This document shows, in pieces, positions 7,154-10,940 of a DNA stretch of 10,940 nt. The number at the start of each line of letters is the position of its first letter. Within the stretch, counting starts at the first letter, position 1. The position numbers and the translations under genes were made by a program. The notes under the pieces are model-generated. The model was not told the origin of the DNA. It saw only the letters and a list, made by a program, of their open reading frames with translations, and did no database searches. Origin of the DNA: Sulfurimonas sp. (GTDB lineage Bacteria; Campylobacterota; Campylobacteria; Campylobacterales; Sulfurimonadaceae); NCBI GenBank assembly GCA_016764205.1, contig JAESSH010000045.1:13194-24133 (forward strand). Direction: 5' to 3'.

Positions 7154-8338
7154 TTATACTCTTAGCTCTTTTATTTTCCAAGGAAGTCCTTGAACATTAA
7201 GTTCTTCCATAAATACATCAGGATCAAACTCTTCCATGTTAAAAACACCCTTTGCCTTCCATTTACCTTCAAGCATTAGTTTTGCTCCTATCATAGCCGG
7301 TACTCCTGTTGTATACGAGACTGCCTGTGAGTTTACCTCTGCAAAACATTTTTCATGGTCACTCACTTGGTAAATATATACCGACCTTTGCTTTTTGTCT
7401 TTTATACCAGTAGCTACAATTCCAATATTTGTTTTACCCTTCGTGCGAATACCTAATGAAGAAGGATCAGGTAGTAGTGTTTTTAAAAACTCCATAGGTA
7501 CAATCTTTACACCCTTATGCTCCACCTCTTTGATACCTAACATACCGATATTTTCTAAACATTTCATATGTGTTAAATAACTCTCGCCAAAGGTCATAAA
7601 AAAACGAATCCTTTTAAGACCCTTAATATGTTTTACCAAAGACTCCATTTCTTCATGGTAGAGTAAGTAACTCTCCTTCTCTCCTACTTCTGGATAATCC
7701 CAAAGCATTTTTATTTCCATTGGCTTTGTTTGTATCCATTTTCCATTTTCCCAGTATCTTCCATTTGCAGATACTTCGCGTAGGTTAATTTCAGGGTTAA
7801 AGTTGGTTGCAAAAGCGTAACCATGCTCACCCGCATTACAGTCAAGAATATCAATAGTATGAATTTCATCAAAATAATGTTTTTGCGCATACGCACAAAA
7901 TACATTTGTAACTCCCGGGTCAAAACCACTTCCAAGTAGACCCATAATTCCAGCATCTTTAAACTTAGAATCTCTTTGCCACTGTAATTTATACTCGAAC
8001 TTAGCCTCATCGGGGTGTTCATAATTTGCAGTATCAAGGTAATGTGTTTGCGTGGCGATACAAGCATCCATAATTGTTAAATCTTGGTAAGGAAGTGCTA
8101 CATTAATCACGATATCTGCCTTAACTTCATTGATTAAAACGATGAGTGCTTGTGTATCATCTGCATCTACACAACGTGTTTGAATATTTGCATTTGGTAA
8201 TTCTTTTTTAATGCTCTCACATTTACTTAGAGTTCTACTTGCTAAAACAATAGTGCCAAAGGTAGCACTATTTTCTACACACTTATGCACTACTACCCGA
8301 CCTACTCCACCAGCACCAATTATCAAGGTTATTTTCAT
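7154..8338 (-). CDS. Carboxynorspermidine/carboxyspermidine dehydrogenase (saccharopine dehydrogenase family)
   Basis: This enzyme condenses aspartate 4-semialdehyde with putrescine or 1,3-diaminopropane and reduces the imine with NADPH, giving carboxyspermidine or carboxynorspermidine, the substrate of NspC. The 394 residues are full length. The N-terminal Rossmann fold shows GAGGVG (8-13) and the second-strand VLASRTLSKC (31-40). INVALPYQDLTIMDACI (78-94) and HYLDTANYE (99-107) follow the saccharopine-reductase pattern, and GLLGSGFDPGVTNVF (133-147) is characteristic. The catalytic C-terminal region includes WDYPEVGEKESYL. The ATG overlaps the stop of the upstream transporter-acyltransferase gene (ATGA), with a strong GAGGAAA ribosome binding site seven bases before it. 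Often annotated LYS1-like or saccharopine dehydrogenase; a lysine role is unlikely given nspC in the same operon. Confidence 0.92.
   Translation of the reverse strand: MKITLIIGAGGVGRVVVHKCVENSATFGTIVLASRTLSKCESIKKELPNANIQTRCVDADDTQALIVLINEVKADIVINVALPYQDLTIMDACIATQTHYLDTANYEHPDEAKFEYKLQWQRDSKFKDAGIMGLLGSGFDPGVTNVFCAYAQKHYFDEIHTIDILDCNAGEHGYAFATNFNPEINLREVSANGRYWENGKWIQTKPMEIKMLWDYPEVGEKESYLLYHEEMESLVKHIKGLKRIRFFMTFGESYLTHMKCLENIGMLGIKEVEHKGVKIVPMEFLKTLLPDPSSLGIRTKGKTNIGIVATGIKDKKQRSVYIYQVSDHEKCFAEVNSQAVSYTTGVPAMIGAKLMLEGKWKAKGVFNMEEFDPDVFMEELNVQGLPWKIKELRV
8335..8338 (-). other. ATGA stop/start overlap
   Basis: The dehydrogenase ATG (8338-8336) and the TGA of the acyltransferase fusion gene (8337-8335) overlap by four bases. 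This is a classic arrangement for translational coupling and shows that the lipid and polyamine genes share one mRNA. Confidence 0.95.
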
Positions 8339-10164
8339 TGAGCACTTTCCTCTTTCATATTTTGAATAATCTCTTTTAATTCTTCAGCCGTCGTTTCTTT
8401 TGGTAAAGGCTTTCCATAATGAACAGTAACCTTTCTTCTTCTAAAGAATGATTTACGCGGGTCTAGCTTGTATCTTGAAAATAAGCTTCCAAAAAGTCCC
8501 TCTATGTAAAAGGGAACAATTACCCCATCATAATCTTTATCGATAAGCTCATAACCCTTAAAGAACTTTCCTATTTCTCCATCCTCAGATATTCTTCCTT
8601 CAGGAAAAATTCCAACTATTTTTGAACGCATCAAGCGTCTATGTGCTTCTTTAAATGCATCCTTAGAAGCCTTTGGGGAAATAGGTATTGCCTCTCCAAC
8701 TTTAAATACATAATGGTATCCTCTCCAATGGTAAATATCCTTCTCCATCATATAATTGATTGGTCGCTCTATTGGAATCTGTATAATAATCCAATCTAAC
8801 CATGATATATGATTCCCTAAAAGTAAAACACCACCTGAATGAGGAATAGTATCAAGTCCTTTAAATGTGTATGTATGTCGTAAGCTTGCAATAAGTCGCA
8901 TTAAAGCCCCAAAGGACATCACAGAATACTCTTTATAAACCATATATGTTAAATAAATCCCCACACAAACCATAAGAAAAAAGAGTGTTTGAGAATTCAT
9001 TCCAAAGTATGCAAATACCGTAGTAAGGACTAAGAATGAAACCATGAAAATATTTTGTATAAAATTATTTCCTGCCATGATAGTACCTAAATGAACACGA
9101 GGAGATAAAAATTGTATTTTTGCATTCAGTGGTACTAAAATGAATCCAGAGAACACTCCAAAAAAGGTAAATAAAATTGATAAAACAACTACAGAACTAA
9201 CCCATGGGACAGTAAAAATAATCAGTGATATTCCTAATGCTCCAACGCTTACAAGACCCATATCAATATAATATTTACAAAATTTTGCAGCTAGAAGAGA
9301 ACCAAAAACGATTCCAATAACAGCGAGAGCCATAATTCCTTGTACCGTTGCAGCGTTTGTTATTGCTAGGTTACTCTTTGCGTACTCGCCAAATATTGCA
9401 AGAATTACCTGTGAAATAGACCAAAATAAAGAGAGTGCCATGATAGAACTTACTATCTCTTTTTTTCTACTCACAATTTTCAAGTTTTTATAAAGATATT
9501 CTCCTCGTAAGTATTTGCTTATTTGAAACACTTTTTGGGACGAATAAGTTTTTTTATTTGGTAGTTTAAGTGCTACTATAAATTCAATGATAGAACCCAA
9601 GATGAGTAAAAATCCTAAGGGGGCAATAATTTGTAACACCTCTTCTTGGGTACTAGAAGTATTTCCCACTAGGTTCTCAAAAAGAACAGAATAAAAAATA
9701 ATCCCACTTAAGATAGCCACTGTTGTAACTGCTTGTACAGCGCCATTTGCTGCGGAAATATTTTCTACTCCAAAAAGTTCGCGAATGTATCCATATTTTG
9801 CAGGTCCATAAATTGCACTTTGAAGTGCAAGTAAAAAGGTCAAGCCAAAGGCCGTGTAGAACCAGCCATTATAATAAGAAAATGTTATAAGTATCGTTAT
9901 TATTATCGCAAAAAATGCAGAATACTTCATAATATTATTTTTAGCAAACCTATCCGCTAAAAAGCCAGAAGGGGAAAAAATAAGAATAAAAGGAAGTAAG
10001 ATAAGTGCATTTACAATAGCTGTTAAAACAATTTGCGTCTCGCCATCATAGACTTTAAAAATAGTATTTTGTATAATGATTTTATGTCCCAAATCAGTAA
10101 ATGCATTAAGAAATACTACAAATAAGTAGTTCATAACGCCAACTATTTTAAATATTTTTAGCAT
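8335..10164 (-). CDS. MFS lysophospholipid-transporter-like domain fused to a PlsC-type acyltransferase
   Basis: The 609-residue inner-membrane protein has two parts. Residues 1-410 are an MFS transporter of the LplT type: about 11-12 hydrophobic segments, FSPSGFLADRFAKN (63-76, the loop 2-3 signature) and YGPAKYGYIRELF (119-131, an LplT-like motif), with a polar central loop about 200-238. Residues 430-600 are a PlsC/LPLAT acyltransferase with the catalytic NHISWLD (His452, Asp457), EAIPIS (491-496), FPEGRIS (520-526) and VIVPFYIEG (548-556). In related systems LplT flips lysophospholipids inward and Aas re-acylates them. The common long fusion also carries an acyl-ACP synthetase domain (over 1100 residues); that part is absent here and the protein ends cleanly. 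The likely job is lysophospholipid salvage or phosphatidic acid synthesis, but the substrate is inferred. The start directly abuts the upstream stop, with AGAGGG four bases before the ATG. Confidence 0.85.
   Translation of the reverse strand: MLKIFKIVGVMNYLFVVFLNAFTDLGHKIIIQNTIFKVYDGETQIVLTAIVNALILLPFILIFSPSGFLADRFAKNNIMKYSAFFAIIITILITFSYYNGWFYTAFGLTFLLALQSAIYGPAKYGYIRELFGVENISAANGAVQAVTTVAILSGIIFYSVLFENLVGNTSSTQEEVLQIIAPLGFLLILGSIIEFIVALKLPNKKTYSSQKVFQISKYLRGEYLYKNLKIVSRKKEIVSSIMALSLFWSISQVILAIFGEYAKSNLAITNAATVQGIMALAVIGIVFGSLLAAKFCKYYIDMGLVSVGALGISLIIFTVPWVSSVVVLSILFTFFGVFSGFILVPLNAKIQFLSPRVHLGTIMAGNNFIQNIFMVSFLVLTTVFAYFGMNSQTLFFLMVCVGIYLTYMVYKEYSVMSFGALMRLIASLRHTYTFKGLDTIPHSGGVLLLGNHISWLDWIIIQIPIERPINYMMEKDIYHWRGYHYVFKVGEAIPISPKASKDAFKEAHRRLMRSKIVGIFPEGRISEDGEIGKFFKGYELIDKDYDGVIVPFYIEGLFGSLFSRYKLDPRKSFFRRRKVTVHYGKPLPKETTAEELKEIIQNMKEESAQ
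8346..8352 (-). promoter_or_regulatory. Strong ribosome binding site of the dehydrogenase gene
   Basis: GAGGAAA on the minus strand, seven bases before the ATG at 8338, inside the last codons of the upstream gene. It is the best Shine-Dalgarno sequence in the operon and fixes the start. Confidence 0.7.
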
Positions 10165-10890
10165 TTAGCCCTCTGTCTCACTTGAGATAAGTGTTGTACT
10201 CCAACCTTCATAGTAACCATGGTTCTCTTTGATTACTTCAAAAAGAGCAGTAACAACTTCTTTAATTCTTAATGGAGTAACACAATGATTTTTAACGAGG
10301 GCTATTCCATTTGTAAATTCTTCACTGCTAATCTCATCTTTGAGTGAAAAACCATCCAAACAAAGAGCCTGTAAAAATTTATCTTTTTGCGTAGGTGTAG
10401 TAAAGGAGATATAGTGCTCAACATCTCTTGAAACACTTAAATCTTCTTCTTCCTCTTGGAGTAAAAGAATGATTTTTTCATTTTCTATATACACCAATTC
10501 TAATTCTGTCGGAAAGAGTACCGTCTCATAAAAGTTCCATTTTCTATCTTTAATAGTATTACTTTCATAGACATAACCTGTGTTTTTCAACATAGAAGTA
10601 ACCAAAGAATTCAACTCTTTTGGAGATGATGCACAAAAATAAAGTTCATACCAACCATCTATGATTCGAGAACCTAGATACTTTGCTTTGTCGTCATACT
10701 CTATTGCAATGATTAAAGATTCTTTTGTTTCTAAAAAGTTTTCATATTCTAGGGAATCTTTATCTTTTGCATCGTATTGGACAAAAACACTCAGTAACCA
10801 ACTATGCTCCTCCTTATACTGTGGTGCGTCCATTTCAATTTCTATACTAAGGGTTTGTTCTTCGTCTTCTTTGGTAAATATTTCTCTCAT
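10165..10890 (-). CDS. DUF695 and RraB-like domain fusion protein
   Basis: A 241-residue soluble, acidic protein without signal peptide or membrane segments. Residues about 25-135 look like DUF695: RIIDGWYELYFCASS (75-89) and KDRKWNFYETVLFPTELEL (114-132) match its usual end, where a W.fY..L.P pattern recurs. Residues about 155-235 resemble the RraB fold: FTTPTQKDKFLQALCLDGF (163-181) and the closing GYYEGWST (225-232), like the YDGW ending of RraB. In E. coli RraB binds and inhibits RNase E, but Campylobacterota are generally thought to rely on RNase J and RNase Y, so that role should not be transferred. DUF695-RraB fusions are uncharacterised. It is the first gene of the operon, 23 bases after a TATAAT box; the stop abuts the MFS-PlsC start. 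The domain calls are from pattern memory; moderate certainty. Confidence 0.7.
   Translation of the reverse strand: MREIFTKEDEEQTLSIEIEMDAPQYKEEHSWLLSVFVQYDAKDKDSLEYENFLETKESLIIAIEYDDKAKYLGSRIIDGWYELYFCASSPKELNSLVTSMLKNTGYVYESNTIKDRKWNFYETVLFPTELELVYIENEKIILLLQEEEEDLSVSRDVEHYISFTTPTQKDKFLQALCLDGFSLKDEISSEEFTNGIALVKNHCVTPLRIKEVVTALFEVIKENHGYYEGWSTTLISSETEG
10169..10174 (-). promoter_or_regulatory. Ribosome binding site of the MFS-PlsC gene
   Basis: AGAGGG on the minus strand lies in the last codons of the DUF695-RraB gene, four bases before the ATG at 10164. It supports this start and coupled translation of the two genes. Confidence 0.65.
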
Positions 10891-10912
10891 AAGCTCTTCT
10901 ATTTTTTATTCT

Positions 10913-10918
10913 ATTATA
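10913..10918 (-). promoter_or_regulatory. -10 element of the five-gene operon
   Basis: A perfect TATAAT on the minus strand, 22 bases before the ATG at 10890. It would start transcription near 10906 and give a leader of about 15 nt that includes AGAAGAG as a weak ribosome binding site. A -35 at normal spacing would fall at or beyond the window edge. No later promoter is needed, since the four downstream genes follow with gaps of at most 4 nt. Confidence 0.6.
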
Positions 10919-10940
10919 ACGCTTTAAGATTAAAACTAGT

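Noticed and set aside
7395..8067. Frames at 7395-7580 (+) and 7711-8067 (-)
   Set aside because: Shadows of the dehydrogenase gene, whose own frame carries all the family motifs.
7154..8338. Dehydrogenase as a lysine-pathway saccharopine dehydrogenase
   Set aside because: The operon partner NspC uses the product of carboxyspermidine dehydrogenase, and the length and motifs fit that subfamily.
8335..10164. MFS-PlsC gene as a truncated pseudogene of the three-domain form
   Set aside because: The acyltransferase domain is complete, the stop is followed at once by a coupled gene with a strong ribosome binding site, and no remnant of a synthetase domain is present downstream.
10661..10927. Plus-strand 88-codon frame at the right edge
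   Set aside because: Antisense to the DUF695-RraB gene and running through its promoter; no ribosome binding site.

Overview
The window is AT-rich, densely packed bacterial DNA, almost certainly from a member of the Campylobacterota (Epsilonproteobacteria). A free-living Sulfurimonas- or Arcobacter-like genus is the best guess. The evidence is a short 205-residue RecO of the epsilon type, the carboxyspermidine route to spermidine (a dehydrogenase plus NspC), and the protein style and base composition. The genus is inferred, not proven.

Left third (1-3293, minus strand): the 5' three quarters of gltB, the large subunit of glutamate synthase. It is cut by the window edge just before the cysteines of its iron-sulphur cluster. 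A 187-bp divergent intergenic region (3294-3480) holds a near-perfect 22-bp dyad and several candidate -10 elements.

Middle (3481-5183, plus strand): a two-gene DNA repair unit. recO is coupled through a TAATG stop/start overlap to an AlkC-type alkylpurine/alkylcytosine DNA glycosylase, which has HEAT-like repeats followed by a C-terminal Ig-like domain. This unit converges on the next operon, and both stop codons lie within the same palindromic hexamer TCATGA.

Right half (5178-10890, minus strand, transcribed from the right edge leftwards): a tight five-gene operon behind a TATAAT box at 10913-10918. In order of transcription it encodes a DUF695-RraB fusion protein, an MFS (LplT-like) to PlsC acyltransferase fusion, a carboxyspermidine/carboxynorspermidine dehydrogenase, an HDOD-domain protein, and the decarboxylase NspC. 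Spacings are 0, -4, 1 and 4 nt, so co-transcription and translational coupling are likely. The two polyamine enzymes act in sequence: diamine plus aspartate semialdehyde gives the carboxy-triamine, which is decarboxylated to the triamine. The lipid and signalling genes around them have no established link to that pathway.

No RNA genes, mobile elements, CRISPR arrays or integration signs were seen. Most of the window is ordinary core genome. The points worth a second look are the intergenic dyad, the composition of the five-gene operon, and the RraB-like domain in a lineage generally thought to lack RNase E. I did not find convincing evidence of a wholly new system.
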